Part shown: one piece after another, positions 37,040 to 46,732 of the stretch
Position numbering within the stretch: the first letter of the stretch is position 1
How the letters are laid out: every line of letters starts with the position of its first letter
IMG/VR virus record: IMGVR_UViG_3300043446_002680
Coordinates: 1 to 64,000 of that record
Length of the DNA: 64,000 nt
Reading direction: 5' to 3' (one strand)
Source of the DNA: a virus
Position numbers and translations under genes: made by a program
The notes under the pieces: generated by a model
What the model saw: the letters and a program-made list of their open reading frames with translations, nothing else
What the model was told of the DNA's origin: nothing
Databases searched by the model: none

Positions 37040-38438
37040 AATTACTTGGAGAACTTTTCAGACCAGCCAACATTTGCTTGAGTTTATTGGTTTCTACACC
37101 CACTGCTCGCGGCGCTGCTCGCACTGGTTCTTCTGTGACCTGTGATGTGGTCTTAATACGATCCATAACAGAATTAGCCACACTGCGATAGCCACCTTCA
37201 GTGTTTTCTGTGGTGCCAGAATCACTAATACGCATGGTTTCTATGTTGTAGTCTAGATCAATTTTCTGACCTACACCTGTGCTACTGCGTGACTTCATAC
37301 ACTGTATCTGATATTTTCCACGTTCACGCATGGCTCTGCTGGTAAAAATACCAAACACATTATCTGCTGTGTTAATCTTACTGATACCACCTGAAATATG
37401 GCTATGGTCGAATTCGACTTCTTCTACTGCTGATCTATTCAGCTGCGAAGCTGTGACCATGAGTACACCAAGTTCCTTGGCCAAGTTACGCAGTTCTTCG
37501 CTGACATACTTGTCTTTGACAAACAAGTCGTTGGGCGAGACCTTGGCTGACACCGGCATCAGCAGGTCCAAATAGTCTACCATGACAAAATCCACTCTAT
37601 GACCAGTCTGAATTTGATATTCCTTGAGAAAACTGCGTATGTCATTGATAGTGCTTTGTGCTGGCATGTACTTGATGCGATATGCGCCAGATTTTTTACC
37701 CACAATTTTGACCTTGAGCCCGGTATTGTCAATGTCTTTTCTGATGTCTCTGGTGCTTTGATCTGTGAGCATGGCATCTGTGCGTAGCCCAGTGAGTTCT
37801 TCACTGAGTTCCAAGGTAAGATACACACCACTGAGTCCCTGCTGTAACCAACTTAGAGCTATGTTCATCATAACCAAGCTCTTGCCTGATCCAGACCCAC
37901 CGGCAAAGATATTGAGTTCGCCACGACTGAATCCACCATAGAGTATCTTGTCCAACTGTGGCCAACCTGTGCTGACTTGTCCACCAGAGTTAAAATAACG
38001 ATTGATACGATCTCCGGGATTGGCCCAGTAGTCAGTGCCCATGTCTCTGGTCAAGCTGATTTGCACAGCTTCTTTGATCAGCTTTTCCACGGGATTGTAC
38101 TCACCTTTTTCCAACAAGTCAGCACTTTTGAGAATAGCACGCTCTAGTTCTTGACGCCGAGTAAAACTTTCGAACTCGGTCATGAACCAGTCTAGGTGAC
38201 CTTGGTCTAGCTCGGGCACAATCTTGATGTCTACACCAGCCACAGCCTGTACCTGTTCTACTTTGGGCAGTACACCATGTCGATGTGTGTGCTCGGCAAT
38301 AAACTTGGCAGCTTCGCGCAGACTACGATCGAAGTTTTCTGGATTGTAGATGTTTTGCACACGAATAAAACTCTGTGCATCAGTTAACATGATCTCTAAA
38401 AACAATCTCTGCAGATCCACTGAGTAATTTTTTTCCAT
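37035..38438 (-). CDS. 41: Replicative DNA helicase (T4 gp41-like, DnaB family)
   Basis: A 467-residue hexameric 5'-3' helicase. The RecA core has Walker A GGSGSGKS (180-187), the DnaB motif GVYLTLELSEE, Walker B FVMVDYLDLLMP, and the SQLNR motif. The N-terminal helical domain (residues 1-130) is the primase-interacting part. It sits one base downstream of the primase gene, the usual T4-like pairing. The C-terminal KSSPSNL tail may contact partner proteins. Confidence 0.94.
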   Translation of the reverse strand: MEKNYSVDLQRLFLEIMLTDAQSFIRVQNIYNPENFDRSLREAAKFIAEHTHRHGVLPKVEQVQAVAGVDIKIVPELDQGHLDWFMTEFESFTRRQELERAILKSADLLEKGEYNPVEKLIKEAVQISLTRDMGTDYWANPGDRINRYFNSGGQVSTGWPQLDKILYGGFSRGELNIFAGGSGSGKSLVMMNIALSWLQQGLSGVYLTLELSEELTGLRTDAMLTDQSTRDIRKDIDNTGLKVKIVGKKSGAYRIKYMPAQSTINDIRSFLKEYQIQTGHRVDFVMVDYLDLLMPVSAKVSPNDLFVKDKYVSEELRNLAKELGVLMVTASQLNRSAVEEVEFDHSHISGGISKINTADNVFGIFTSRAMRERGKYQIQCMKSRSSTGVGQKIDLDYNIETMRISDSGTTENTEGGYRSVANSVMDRIKTTSQVTEEPVRAAPRAVGVETNKLKQMLAGLKSSPSNL

Positions 38439-38439
38439 A

Positions 38440-39417
38440 CTAGTTATATAGTCTCTTGCGTTTGAGTATGATCTTTAATTTGCTGGTTTGTGTTTCGGCC
38501 AAGATTGATTTTAACACAAACACAGCACCATAGCGTACCACAGCTTCGTTGACATCCTTGCAGGTTTCTTGCCATACAGGAAAGCTCACTGACCACCCAT
38601 AATCCAAGGCTGCGCCGATTAATTGCTGCCCGGCACGATCTCGATCTGGTACCACTATGATTTCTTTGTTCAGCTGTTCTATGAGTTCGGCCTGTGCTTC
38701 TGAGCAGTTGTTACTGAGTATGGCCACACCATTGATACTCATGGCATCAAATGGTCCTTCGGTGACTATGACAAATTTAGCTGCGGGAAGTTGCTGATCT
38801 AAATTGTACACATAACCGGCGTCGTAGTTGCTGTGATATTTTGGACGCACAGCAGGATCCCAAGCTCGTGCTGAGTAGCCGATTAGTTGATCCTGCCAGG
38901 TAAAAGGTATAATGATTCTACGGTTGAGATTATACTCAGCTTGACTGCTGGTCATTAGACCATAGCGTTGCCAATCAATCTTGCGTTGTTGAACATAGGC
39001 CAAGGCTGCAGGATCATGATCCAAAGGCGCAAGATTTGCAGGCATGTTGCGTGGCGTAATTACGGTAGCAGCGGGTTCTGGTTCTAGTTCGGGTATACCT
39101 TGTAGTTCTCGAACACGAACTGCTTCGATGACTAGTCTACTTATGGTGTTTTCGTCGGCGCCCAACCAAGATAAAAATCTACGAAATTTATAGCCTAGGG
39201 CCCATCCCGGTCTGTGTGATACCTTGAACTGGCAGTTAAAACAGTGATACGACACTGTACCGTCTGTGTTGGCAATCAAGCCACCACGTGATCTACTGTC
39301 GGGATTGTGCCCGCGATGCACACAGCACACAGCATTGAAACTGATCCAACCACTGCCAGAGTTACGGCGTCGAGCTGGTAGTAGTTGTAATACAGCATCT
39401 TGAACAGCAGTCGTCAT
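38440..39417 (-). CDS. 61: DNA primase (T4 gp61-like)
   Basis: A 325-residue primase. The N-terminal zinc domain is visible as CCVHRGHNPDSRSRGG and YHCFNCQFK; the TOPRIM part has VIVTEGPFDAMS and IIVVPDRDRAG, supplying the catalytic Glu and the Asp pair. It makes the RNA primers for lagging-strand synthesis together with gp41 helicase, whose gene follows immediately. A weak sigma70-type promoter leaves about 7 bases before the ATG at 39417. Confidence 0.92.
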   Translation of the reverse strand: MTTAVQDAVLQLLPARRRNSGSGWISFNAVCCVHRGHNPDSRSRGGLIANTDGTVSYHCFNCQFKVSHRPGWALGYKFRRFLSWLGADENTISRLVIEAVRVRELQGIPELEPEPAATVITPRNMPANLAPLDHDPAALAYVQQRKIDWQRYGLMTSSQAEYNLNRRIIIPFTWQDQLIGYSARAWDPAVRPKYHSNYDAGYVYNLDQQLPAAKFVIVTEGPFDAMSINGVAILSNNCSEAQAELIEQLNKEIIVVPDRDRAGQQLIGAALDYGWSVSFPVWQETCKDVNEAVVRYGAVFVLKSILAETQTSKLKIILKRKRLYN

Positions 39418-39424
39418 CTTTAAT

Positions 39425-39453
39425 ATTATACATGATGTTGACTACAAACACAA
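39425..39453 (-). promoter_or_regulatory. Possible sigma70-type promoter for primase and helicase
   Basis: TATAAT (39425-39430) with a poor -35 (TTGTGT, 39448-39453) at 17 bases. The message would be nearly leaderless. Confidence 0.5.
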
Positions 39454-39460
39454 TCAGCAA

Positions 39461-40306
39461 CTATACCATTCTTTCCATAATTATGGTGTTCTTTTTATAC
39501 CCACCGCCAATGCTGAGTGTGATTCTGTAAAATCTACGATTGGTAACGTCTTGCACATTGTAAATGGCTACGTCACCTTGCCAGGGAAAACTCCATGAAA
39601 ACGGTTGTTGCCATGTAGTGTTTAAGGAATTACCATTCCAATATCTTGCCTCCCAGTTTCCGGTGTAGTCACCTTTGGCCCAGTAGATCTGTCCTGTGAT
39701 GTTTACCGTTAGTGTACCTGTGGTTACTCTAAACTGTAGACTACGACTACCACTAGGGGCTAATTGTACAGCTAGTGTGTCTAATGATAGTTCTACGCCG
39801 TCATCAATGTTAGCAGCCTTGTAACCCGGAGGCGCTGAGACTATGATAGGAGCAAATGGATTAGGAGCACCTCCTACCATACGCACACCAGCAGAAGCAG
39901 TACTAGTATTAGCAGCAGTAGCGGAAACTGGTCCAGCGTTAATGGTTGATCCGTCTGATCGCGTAATAATTAAATTACCATTGGTTACCACCGCCGAGGT
40001 TATGCTGACACCAGCTGGTCCTGTTGCACCCGGTTCGCCGCTATCACCCTTGGGACCTTGTGGGCCGGTAGCTCCAGCCATACCTGTTGCTCCTGTACTA
40101 CCCGCTGGTCCAGGTTGCCCTGCTATACCAGTAGCTCCCATTTCACCAGAGAGCCCCTGTATACCTTGCGGTCCTGTAACTATAGTGGGTTCAGGTGGAG
40201 GAGGAACTGTACCACGCCATTTGACTCCGTCAAATGTGTATTGTGTACCTTTATGTGTGGTAAACACGTCGCCATTTTCGGCATTGAGTGGTAGATTATC
40301 AAGCAT
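39461..40306 (-). CDS. Collagen-like tail fibre or adhesin (281 aa)
   Basis: A 281-residue protein. The N-terminal 40 residues include YTFDGVKWRGTVPPPPEP, a carbohydrate-type binding module motif found at fibre heads. About 75 residues of Gly-X-Y follow (GPQGIQGLSGEMGATGIAG) and then a beta-rich C-terminal half (AVVTNGNLIITRSDGSTIN, then TGTLTVNITGQIYWAKGDY). It belongs to the block of fibre genes 39461-45103. Confidence 0.8.
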   Translation of the reverse strand: MLDNLPLNAENGDVFTTHKGTQYTFDGVKWRGTVPPPPEPTIVTGPQGIQGLSGEMGATGIAGQPGPAGSTGATGMAGATGPQGPKGDSGEPGATGPAGVSITSAVVTNGNLIITRSDGSTINAGPVSATAANTSTASAGVRMVGGAPNPFAPIIVSAPPGYKAANIDDGVELSLDTLAVQLAPSGSRSLQFRVTTGTLTVNITGQIYWAKGDYTGNWEARYWNGNSLNTTWQQPFSWSFPWQGDVAIYNVQDVTNRRFYRITLSIGGGYKKNTIIMERMV

Positions 40307-40317
40307 AATTTATCCTA

Positions 40318-41634
40318 TTATGGTACAAGTAAAAGTCGTGTAAGTCCAGCTGTGATAGCGGAGGTATTAGAACCACCGTAGGGATTCGCACTAGCAGTAG
40401 TAGTCAAAGCAGATGTTGGTACTGTGAAACTACCGCTATACACTGCCCAGCCCTTGATCCAGCGAAAGTTAGTAATATAACCCACAAAAGCAGCATTAGT
40501 AGCAGGTGTGTTGGTGTTGCCTATATATAAATCACGCACAAGGTTGTTATAATCTGTAGTATCGGTGATATTGCTGCCAAATTGTACACCATTACGATAA
40601 ATTCTTGTAACACTACTGCTGCGTACTATAGCCCAATGGACCCAGGCATTACCGTTGTTAGCTGCACCAACATTGGTAGCCGAACCGTTACGCCAATAAT
40701 AAAATGTGCCACTTTCTATACTAACACCAATAGTGATAGGACTGAGACCACCACTGTAGTCGCCTACTGTGAATACACGCTGGAATTGTGTAGTATCTGT
40801 TTGATACCCAAACCACTCTATGGTAAAATTACCTGTGCCTAAGGCCCAGTCATCGCTGGCAGGTCGCGCCAAGTAACTGTTGACATTTGATGAGAAACTG
40901 TAGCTGTTGCCACCACCTGCGAATGGTGACTGGGCTACCACTGATACAGCAGATCCGGTGATTTCATACAATCTAAACTTCATGCTCATCACATGGCTGT
41001 AACCTTGCCAGGTTCTAATAACTCGTCCGTAACCACCTAACTGTAGCGGACTACGTGATTCACTTTGACTGGCATATTCGTAGATGGTAGGAAATGCTGT
41101 TATGACATCGGATCCACTGATTTGTGCTGTTCTTGGTGCAGCCAGTGTTCTAGCTGCTCTAAAAGGAATAATACTATGACCTACAATAAACCAAGTATTA
41201 GCCGGCACAGTCATACTAGCACCGGCCGGGTGCTGAACAAATGCACCCGAACTAGATGTTAAATTACTGGTACTGTCACTGGACAGCCCGCTATGACTGG
41301 TGCCTACCCGTTGTACATAAGGGGCTATGCCAACAGCATAATACCAACGCTTAGGGCTAGCAACTTGAGTAGAGTAAGTACCTACTGCTAGTCTATTAAC
41401 ACTGTCATTTGATATGATTACAGCTTGGTGTGCAAAACACAGTTGAAAACAGCGATTCTGAATTGATCCTAAAATATCTGTTGTAGTAGAAGTATTACTT
41501 GTCCAAAAGTCAAAGTAAGTATTATCTGTCCAGGCAATGTTGGTGGTGCCGGAAATGTCAGGCACTGTTTCTGTATATGGTGTTGTTACGCCACGACGAC
41601 CATAACTGAATGATTTACTAAATCCACCAAACAC
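40318..41634 (-). CDS. Adhesin with LamG/ConA-like lectin domain (438 aa)
   Basis: A 438-residue protein. The N-terminal 250 residues are beta-rich without a clear family. The C-terminal 190 residues form a Laminin_G_3-type jelly roll: GTGNFTIEWFGYQTD, RVFTVGDY, WVHWAIVRSSSVTRIYRNGV, then DLYIGNTN and FVGYITNFRWIKGWAVYSG. This lectin fold binds glycans or proteins. It is likely a receptor-binding component of the tail, encoded directly beside the collagen-like fibres. Confidence 0.85.
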   Translation of the reverse strand: MFGGFSKSFSYGRRGVTTPYTETVPDISGTTNIAWTDNTYFDFWTSNTSTTTDILGSIQNRCFQLCFAHQAVIISNDSVNRLAVGTYSTQVASPKRWYYAVGIAPYVQRVGTSHSGLSSDSTSNLTSSSGAFVQHPAGASMTVPANTWFIVGHSIIPFRAARTLAAPRTAQISGSDVITAFPTIYEYASQSESRSPLQLGGYGRVIRTWQGYSHVMSMKFRLYEITGSAVSVVAQSPFAGGGNSYSFSSNVNSYLARPASDDWALGTGNFTIEWFGYQTDTTQFQRVFTVGDYSGGLSPITIGVSIESGTFYYWRNGSATNVGAANNGNAWVHWAIVRSSSVTRIYRNGVQFGSNITDTTDYNNLVRDLYIGNTNTPATNAAFVGYITNFRWIKGWAVYSGSFTVPTSALTTTASANPYGGSNTSAITAGLTRLLLVP

Positions 41635-41636
41635 GA

Positions 41637-44591
41637 TTATAGACCACCAAATGATGTCATCATACCCAGTACTGTATAAGTGCCCCCGACATTAAGTATA
41701 CTAAATGTCACTGCATCTGTTCTATTAGCATTACCAGCTGGCGCACTTGCTGATCCTTGCCAAGTAATAGTTTGAGCCACTCCCCCGATCTGTACTGCTG
41801 TGACCATTCTAGCAGTGCCACTTTGAACTAGTACAAGACTAATACTAGTAGATCTACCTGCTGATAGATTTAAGTTAGTAAAGTTGGCAGTGAAGTTAGC
41901 AGACATTGAGGTATGATAAAACAGTCTGTTAGTGGTACAGTCATGTGTAACAACACCAGTGGCTGCTGTGAGATTACCAAATGCTTCATCTAGTGCAGCA
42001 CTGCCTCCGCCACCAGCTGGGTTGGAGTCAATCCAGGCTGAACCTGTGTAGATATAAGTTCTACCATCATCTGTGTCGTAATAGAGTTGACCAGTGACTG
42101 GACTTGATGGGGGTGTTGATTGTACCTGAGCAGCGGATTTCGTCCAAGCTGTGCTTTGTATGGTACTATCAGGAAAAACTATATTACCACCAGTGGTAAA
42201 ATTCCAAACCTTGTTTCCTCCGCCATAGCTTAGAGCAGAAATCTTAACATTACCACTATTCATCATGATGTTGAATGCATTATTGAAGTCAGTGGCACTG
42301 GTGTCAGTGCCTTGTATATAAATGTATCCAGTATTGCCGTTCAGGTGCGGGAAGCCCAAAGTCACTGCTTTATCGATTTCAGCCAAGGGCATTTCCATAG
42401 TAGAACGCAGGTAAGTGCCCGCAGCAGAATCTACAGTGAATAAAAACCGTTTATCTATATCAATGTCGGGTCTAAGTTGAATGGCATCACTAATACCACC
42501 GAGATAGGATCCATAGATGTTTGTCCCAACTTGAATATTGCCTGACCGTAACAAATTAGTATCTGTGCGATAGGTCAAGTCAACATCGGCTCGCATGTAC
42601 TGCCCACTGGTTCTACTTTCCACAAAGGTCGGGTAGTAGGTAGTACTAAGACCATTGGTGTTGGTTACGTCAACTGTGCCGGCAGCTCCGCCACCACCAC
42701 CACCGCCCGTGTAGGCAGTACTTTGTATGGTTCCATCAGGGAATGTTATGTTGCCAGTGTTAGCAAATTGCCAACCCTGCTCACCGAAACTAATATTAAA
42801 TGTTTCACCGGGTTCGAATTGAATCAAGCGGGCACCACTGAATATGGCCCAATCATTTATAGTACTACCAAAATTAATCTGGAAACCGTGATTGCCTAGT
42901 TCTAAACCACTGGTGTTGCTACCAATGCTGCCAATATCTCTAATGCGTGTGCCATTGGGCAACTCAATGTTGCCATCGGGGAGAAATCCCCATTCAGCAG
43001 GATCAACCGCCCAGTTGGACACAATGGTTACGCCACCAACATTACTCTTGATTGTTACATCAGGGCCGTTTGCCAAATCTATTTCATTATTGCCAGTGGC
43101 TTGTATGGTATAACCGCCGATGGTTAATTGATTATCGGGTGTGCGTAAGCTGCCGTCAGTACCAAATGTCCAAAATTTACTAGTGTAGAAGTTATTTCCA
43201 GTTCTTATCAATAAGGGATTAGCAACATTGCTCCAGAAGTTTATTGCGCTACCGTCATAGAAAACCTGTAACTTTCCATTTAAGGCGCGAAGTTGCCCGG
43301 GTAAGTTTAGACCGCCGGTTGGAGTCATTTCAACAGTTGATAGACCAGCTTCGCCATCTTCAAGGTTGATACGGAGGCCTTGCTCAAAACCAATGTTGAT
43401 TTCGGCATTACCACTGGCACCGGCTGGTAATGTTACGTTACCAGTTCTATCAAATCGCCAAAGTTTTGCACCGCCGGCAATGGATCCATCACCGTTAGCA
43501 AGTAGGTAAGCATCTTTCATTGACGTCAAAGCAAGATTACCCGATAGAGTTGCTACCTCTGCTTCTGATATAATTATTTGCCCTGCAGGACCAGCCGGGA
43601 ATGTAACCGAAGGCTGAGATCCCATACCATTGATGATTAACTGGGCAGTATTACTTTTGATTCTATCAGGATAGGCCGAAGTCAAGCTGGTTCCATCGGC
43701 AAAACTCACGTTGGCAAATGTCACCGAGCTTGTGGTCTTCACTGCCTGATTTAGGTAGTCTGCAAATTGATTACCATCCCAAAGGTCAGCATCTAGACCT
43801 GTGCCTGTGCCGTCGTTGCCCGCATGCCATACAGTGTTGTTATTCATCAACAACCCTGTGTTAGTGGGTGCCACGAAGTTAAACTTGTCGTCGGCATCAT
43901 TGGTCATGGTAAATGTCATGCGAGTGGCTTCACCACCGGCTGTGGTCAAGGTAATTGTGGCTGTGTCGCCCGATCCACCAAAGGCATCTGTGGGGAATCT
44001 TATACCGCTGGTACTTACGTAGACTGTGCCTGTACTGGTTATGTTATTAAATGTTACATTGTTATTGGTATTAAGGCTTTGGTTGTAAGCACTGACACCA
44101 GCCGGACCAGTGGCACCTGTACTACCCTGTGTGCCTTGTGGGCCTGTGTTACCCTGTATGCCTTGTATACCCTGGATGCCCTGTGGGCCAACAGGTCCAA
44201 CGTTACCAGTGGCACCAGTTAGGCCTATAACTCCTTGTATGCCTTGAATGCCCTGTGGGCCAACAGGTCCAACGTTACCAGTGGCACCAGTTAGGCCTAT
44301 AACTCCTTGTATGCCTTGAATGCCCTGTGGGCCAACAGGTCCAACGTTACCAGTGGCACCAGTTAGGCCGATAACTCCTTGTGGACCGGTTGCACCTGTG
44401 GCACCCACTGCCACAGCAATATTGCCATTGAGTCCTAGTATGTGTCCACCTTGGGTAACACCATCATGCACACGTATGGTCTTGAGTGTGGTGTCCATGG
44501 TAATTTCACCAATTGGACCTACATATGCGCTGCTGACTGTGGTGTTACCGCGTTTGAGCAGTATTTGTTTGAGTATGACGTTGCCTGACAT
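41637..44591 (-). CDS. Long tail fibre protein with collagen-like repeats (984 aa)
   Basis: A 984-residue protein, the largest fibre in the window. The N-terminal head ([19 protein letters not shown] and [20 protein letters not shown]) is of the type that anchors fibres. About 110 residues of Gly-X-Y follow, in part as a repeated 24-residue unit encoded by a 72-bp tandem repeat. Then comes a long beta-structured shaft with repeated motifs such as [14 protein letters not shown] and [14 protein letters not shown], and a final domain with [20 protein letters not shown]. Variation in repeat number could change fibre length. Confidence 0.88.
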   Translation of the reverse strand: MSGNVILKQILLKRGNTTVSSAYVGPIGEITMDTTLKTIRVHDGVTQGGHILGLNGNIAVAVGATGATGPQGVIGLTGATGNVGPVGPQGIQGIQGVIGLTGATGNVGPVGPQGIQGIQGVIGLTGATGNVGPVGPQGIQGIQGIQGNTGPQGTQGSTGATGPAGVSAYNQSLNTNNNVTFNNITSTGTVYVSTSGIRFPTDAFGGSGDTATITLTTAGGEATRMTFTMTNDADDKFNFVAPTNTGLLMNNNTVWHAGNDGTGTGLDADLWDGNQFADYLNQAVKTTSSVTFANVSFADGTSLTSAYPDRIKSNTAQLIINGMGSQPSVTFPAGPAGQIIISEAEVATLSGNLALTSMKDAYLLANGDGSIAGGAKLWRFDRTGNVTLPAGASGNAEINIGFEQGLRINLEDGEAGLSTVEMTPTGGLNLPGQLRALNGKLQVFYDGSAINFWSNVANPLLIRTGNNFYTSKFWTFGTDGSLRTPDNQLTIGGYTIQATGNNEIDLANGPDVTIKSNVGGVTIVSNWAVDPAEWGFLPDGNIELPNGTRIRDIGSIGSNTSGLELGNHGFQINFGSTINDWAIFSGARLIQFEPGETFNISFGEQGWQFANTGNITFPDGTIQSTAYTGGGGGGGAAGTVDVTNTNGLSTTYYPTFVESRTSGQYMRADVDLTYRTDTNLLRSGNIQVGTNIYGSYLGGISDAIQLRPDIDIDKRFLFTVDSAAGTYLRSTMEMPLAEIDKAVTLGFPHLNGNTGYIYIQGTDTSATDFNNAFNIMMNSGNVKISALSYGGGNKVWNFTTGGNIVFPDSTIQSTAWTKSAAQVQSTPPSSPVTGQLYYDTDDGRTYIYTGSAWIDSNPAGGGGSAALDEAFGNLTAATGVVTHDCTTNRLFYHTSMSANFTANFTNLNLSAGRSTSISLVLVQSGTARMVTAVQIGGVAQTITWQGSASAPAGNANRTDAVTFSILNVGGTYTVLGMMTSFGGL
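44149..44380. repeat. 72-bp tandem repeat in the fibre gene
   Basis: About three near-identical 72-bp units encode 24-residue Gly-X-Y blocks ([20 protein letters not shown] and four further residues). Near-perfect identity at the DNA level points to recent expansion. Confidence 0.85.
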
Positions 44592-45103
44592 TATATGGTA
44601 CCGCCGTCGATGGTGATTTCTGTGCCGGGTGTGGCCAATACCGCAGCTTCGTTATAGTAAGCAGGTTGTACCTGTAGATCCAAAGGCACACCAAAATTAT
44701 CGTCTATGTACAAGGGCGTGTCTAGATTGTCTGCGGTGCGTATGGTCTTAAATGTCAACTTGTACAAGCGTTGATCCAGGCTGTTCACAGTAGCAGTGTT
44801 AATGGTAAACGATCCACGACCTATGGCAATATTGCCACCAATGTTGGCTGCAAAACTCACAGGCATGGTGTGCACAGTGACTTGTTCTGCAGGATCCTGA
44901 ATTTCTGCCTGTACGCTGTAGCCAGTTAGATTCACTGGCTTCTGATCTTGGTTCTTGATTACCACTTGAATTGGGTTGTTGGTACCTTGGTACACAGTTA
45001 CTGGCCTGGCATACACGACTCTATTCCTTGTAGTAAAATGTGCTGTGTCCATAATTTGAACCTGCACAATATTGGGATATAAATATGTTTGGATCGTTGT
45101 CAT
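44591..45103 (-). CDS. Phage structural protein with Ig-like beta-fold (170 aa)
   Basis: A 170-residue beta-rich protein: [40 protein letters not shown], a pattern seen in small baseplate and fibre-associated proteins such as BppU-type and DUF-class tail proteins. It precedes the long fibre gene, which it overlaps by one base, and may connect fibres to the baseplate. A GGTAAATA motif lies upstream at 45112-45119. Confidence 0.7.
   Translation of the reverse strand: MTTIQTYLYPNIVQVQIMDTAHFTTRNRVVYARPVTVYQGTNNPIQVVIKNQDQKPVNLTGYSVQAEIQDPAEQVTVHTMPVSFAANIGGNIAIGRGSFTINTATVNSLDQRLYKLTFKTIRTADNLDTPLYIDDNFGVPLDLQVQPAYYNEAAVLATPGTEITIDGGTI
45078..45085 (+). promoter_or_regulatory. T4-like late promoter octamer (TATAAATA), plus strand
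   Basis: A perfect TATAAATA on the plus strand, 40 bases before the GTG start at 45126. It would drive the single plus-strand gene of the right arm. Confidence 0.5.
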
Positions 45104-45125
45104 TATTTTACTATTTACCGTTAAC

Positions 45126-45497
45126 GTGGAAGAAATTAAACTGCTGCTCAGCCAATACCCATTTATTACCTATCTTGTCTATGGAGGCAACGAATACATA
45201 GGAATCATACAGAATTCCGATGAACAGATCACCACGATCTATGATTTCGGCAGTTTAAAAAGCGCAGATCAAAAGCGTAGATTCTTGGATCTAGGCGAAC
45301 AGTGGTGGTGGGAAAGCAATCGCATGATTCCCATTAATGTGTTTCTTAAAACAGACTGGGCCGAATTTCGTTACTGTGTAAAAACCATGAACAGCAAAGA
45401 TGTCAAGGTCAAGATGGGTCCACAACTTAACCTAAAAGAAATGGCAGCTAAGAGATCAAAGCGTCGTAGTATTACCTTGGTTCGCAAGGTCCAGTAA
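45126..45497 (+). CDS. Conserved-looking phage protein, opposite strand (123 aa)
   Basis: The only plus-strand gene after 12921. The reading frame opens upstream, but the part before GTG 45126 is hydrophobic and would overlap the divergent gene, so VEEIKLLLSQYPFITYLVYG is taken as the start. The 123-residue product contains TIYDFGSLKSADQKRRFLDL and WWWESNRMIPINVFLK, and ends in a basic KRSKRRSITLVRK. The look is that of a small conserved T4-like-phage protein of unknown function, perhaps nucleic-acid binding. Its end overlaps the DnaE-like gene tail to tail by 42 bases. Confidence 0.7.
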   Translation: MEEIKLLLSQYPFITYLVYGGNEYIGIIQNSDEQITTIYDFGSLKSADQKRRFLDLGEQWWWESNRMIPINVFLKTDWAEFRYCVKTMNSKDVKVKMGPQLNLKEMAAKRSKRRSITLVRKVQ

Positions 45498-46055
45498 GTT
45501 CATGTGCACTGCTACTAGATGTGCATAGGCCACAGAATGGCTCTTTTTAAAGTAATATTGATCATTGTCGGGACGTTGCCATACTGATTTGGCCACCGAA
45601 GACCAAGGCTGACCTATTAGGTGCCGCTTGCCGGGTCTGATCACAGCTAGAAACATGGCTAATCGTGCTATGGTATTCACAGCTTCTGGCATGGCTACTA
45701 AATTATCATAGTGATTGCCGATGTGTATTAACTGCGTACAGAATTCTGGTTCGTAGAGTTTATGCCATGGTGGCTCACGCTGCAATAATTGATCAAGATG
45801 TTTGGGTCCATTAACCTGTGTATAAACATGTACGTTTAAAAAATCTAGCTTGATATATCCTCTATCTTCGGCTATTCGATAATCCAATGAACTAGATTTT
45901 GTAACAGGGTCCACTGGAATATCTGTTACATACACACCAGTATTATGTCTGATACGTTTTGAATCTGATATTATACTAGCAGGTACATGCCTGATAATGT
46001 TTAGAATCTGATTACGATCGGCAAAATCTAGATCTATATCACTGGTAAATTTCAT
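45456..46055 (-). CDS. Miniature DnaE-like (C-family polymerase) protein (199 aa)
   Basis: Only 199 residues, yet five motifs of the bacterial DNA polymerase III alpha subunit appear in the same order: SDIDLDFADRNQIL (DnaE DFDVDF, holding two catalytic Asp), RHNTGVYVT (DnaE HAGGVVIA), GYIKLDFLNV (DnaE LVKFDFLGL, third catalytic Asp71), AVIRPGKRHLIG (DnaE ALFRPGP) and YYFKKSHSVAYAHL (DnaE FNKSHSAAYAL). The full enzyme has over 1,000 residues, so most fingers, PHP and DNA-binding domains are absent. It could be a relic or a small non-processive nucleotidyltransferase. Not identified as the phage's main polymerase. Confidence 0.7.
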   Translation of the reverse strand: MKFTSDIDLDFADRNQILNIIRHVPASIISDSKRIRHNTGVYVTDIPVDPVTKSSSLDYRIAEDRGYIKLDFLNVHVYTQVNGPKHLDQLLQREPPWHKLYEPEFCTQLIHIGNHYDNLVAMPEAVNTIARLAMFLAVIRPGKRHLIGQPWSSVAKSVWQRPDNDQYYFKKSHSVAYAHLVAVHMNLLDLANQGNTTTL

Positions 46056-46732
46056 AGTCCAGCCACTGCTAATATACGTCGAGCAAATTCAACATCGTCG
46101 GCACGATCTCTAAATACACTTTGCCAATAGTCAGGATCAATAAATTTCATTATCATAGTGATTTGGTCTGTGTTTAGTCTTTCTAAAAAGGCCCGACCCG
46201 ACTCAGCATGATACACAATCCAAACACTGATTCTGCCAGTGGTGATATGATAACAAACACGATTTTCATTGACTAATCTAAAATAATCACGATAGCCATT
46301 GAGATATTCTGGATGTTCTACCATGTAGTCTGCGATGCTTTGTATACTGCGTTCTAGAGCATCTTTTACAGATTCTCTACGTAGATAATCAAATAACCAT
46401 TCAGCATATAGTTTTTCTTGGCACCAATGATCTAATTTGCGATTGTTTTTTAACAACCAACGCAAAAAATTCTCGAAGTTTACACAATGTACGCTGTGAC
46501 AGTGTCTGCCAAAGCGCACAAAAGCAGTATAGTAGTTACTGATAACAAAATCTTCATAGGTCAGCGATTTGCTACGCTGTGTGGTATTATAAAAAATTTG
46601 ATATGCTCTAAAACCCCACTGTACTCCAAGTTCGTGTTGCTGTTGAAATCGGCGTTTTCGTTCACACGCATGATGCGCTAGTGTGGTTTCTTTGACAAAT
46701 TTTTTATCACAGTACTTACATTGATAACTCAT
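46052..46732 (-). CDS. C2H2 zinc-finger phage protein (226 aa)
   Basis: A 226-residue protein with a classical N-terminal zinc finger (YQCKYCDKKFVKETTLAHHA: C-x2-C and the start of the His pair, followed by CERKRRF). The rest is helical and aromatic (NFENFLRWLLKNNRKLDHWC, HPEYLNGYRDYFRLVNENRV) with no enzymatic motif. It is coupled to the DnaE-like gene by a 4-base overlap, which suggests joint action on DNA. Family not recognised. Confidence 0.75.
   Translation of the reverse strand: MSYQCKYCDKKFVKETTLAHHACERKRRFQQQHELGVQWGFRAYQIFYNTTQRSKSLTYEDFVISNYYTAFVRFGRHCHSVHCVNFENFLRWLLKNNRKLDHWCQEKLYAEWLFDYLRRESVKDALERSIQSIADYMVEHPEYLNGYRDYFRLVNENRVCYHITTGRISVWIVYHAESGRAFLERLNTDQITMIMKFIDPDYWQSVFRDRADDVEFARRILAVAGL

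Noticed and set aside
44149-44380. CRISPR-like repeats
   Set aside because: Repeats are in frame, contiguous, without spacers and encode collagen-like sequence.
45072-45125. Signal-peptide-like start of the plus-strand gene
   Set aside because: The hydrophobic lead ([13 protein letters not shown]) includes the late promoter and overlaps the divergent gene start; a GTG start at 45126 is more plausible.
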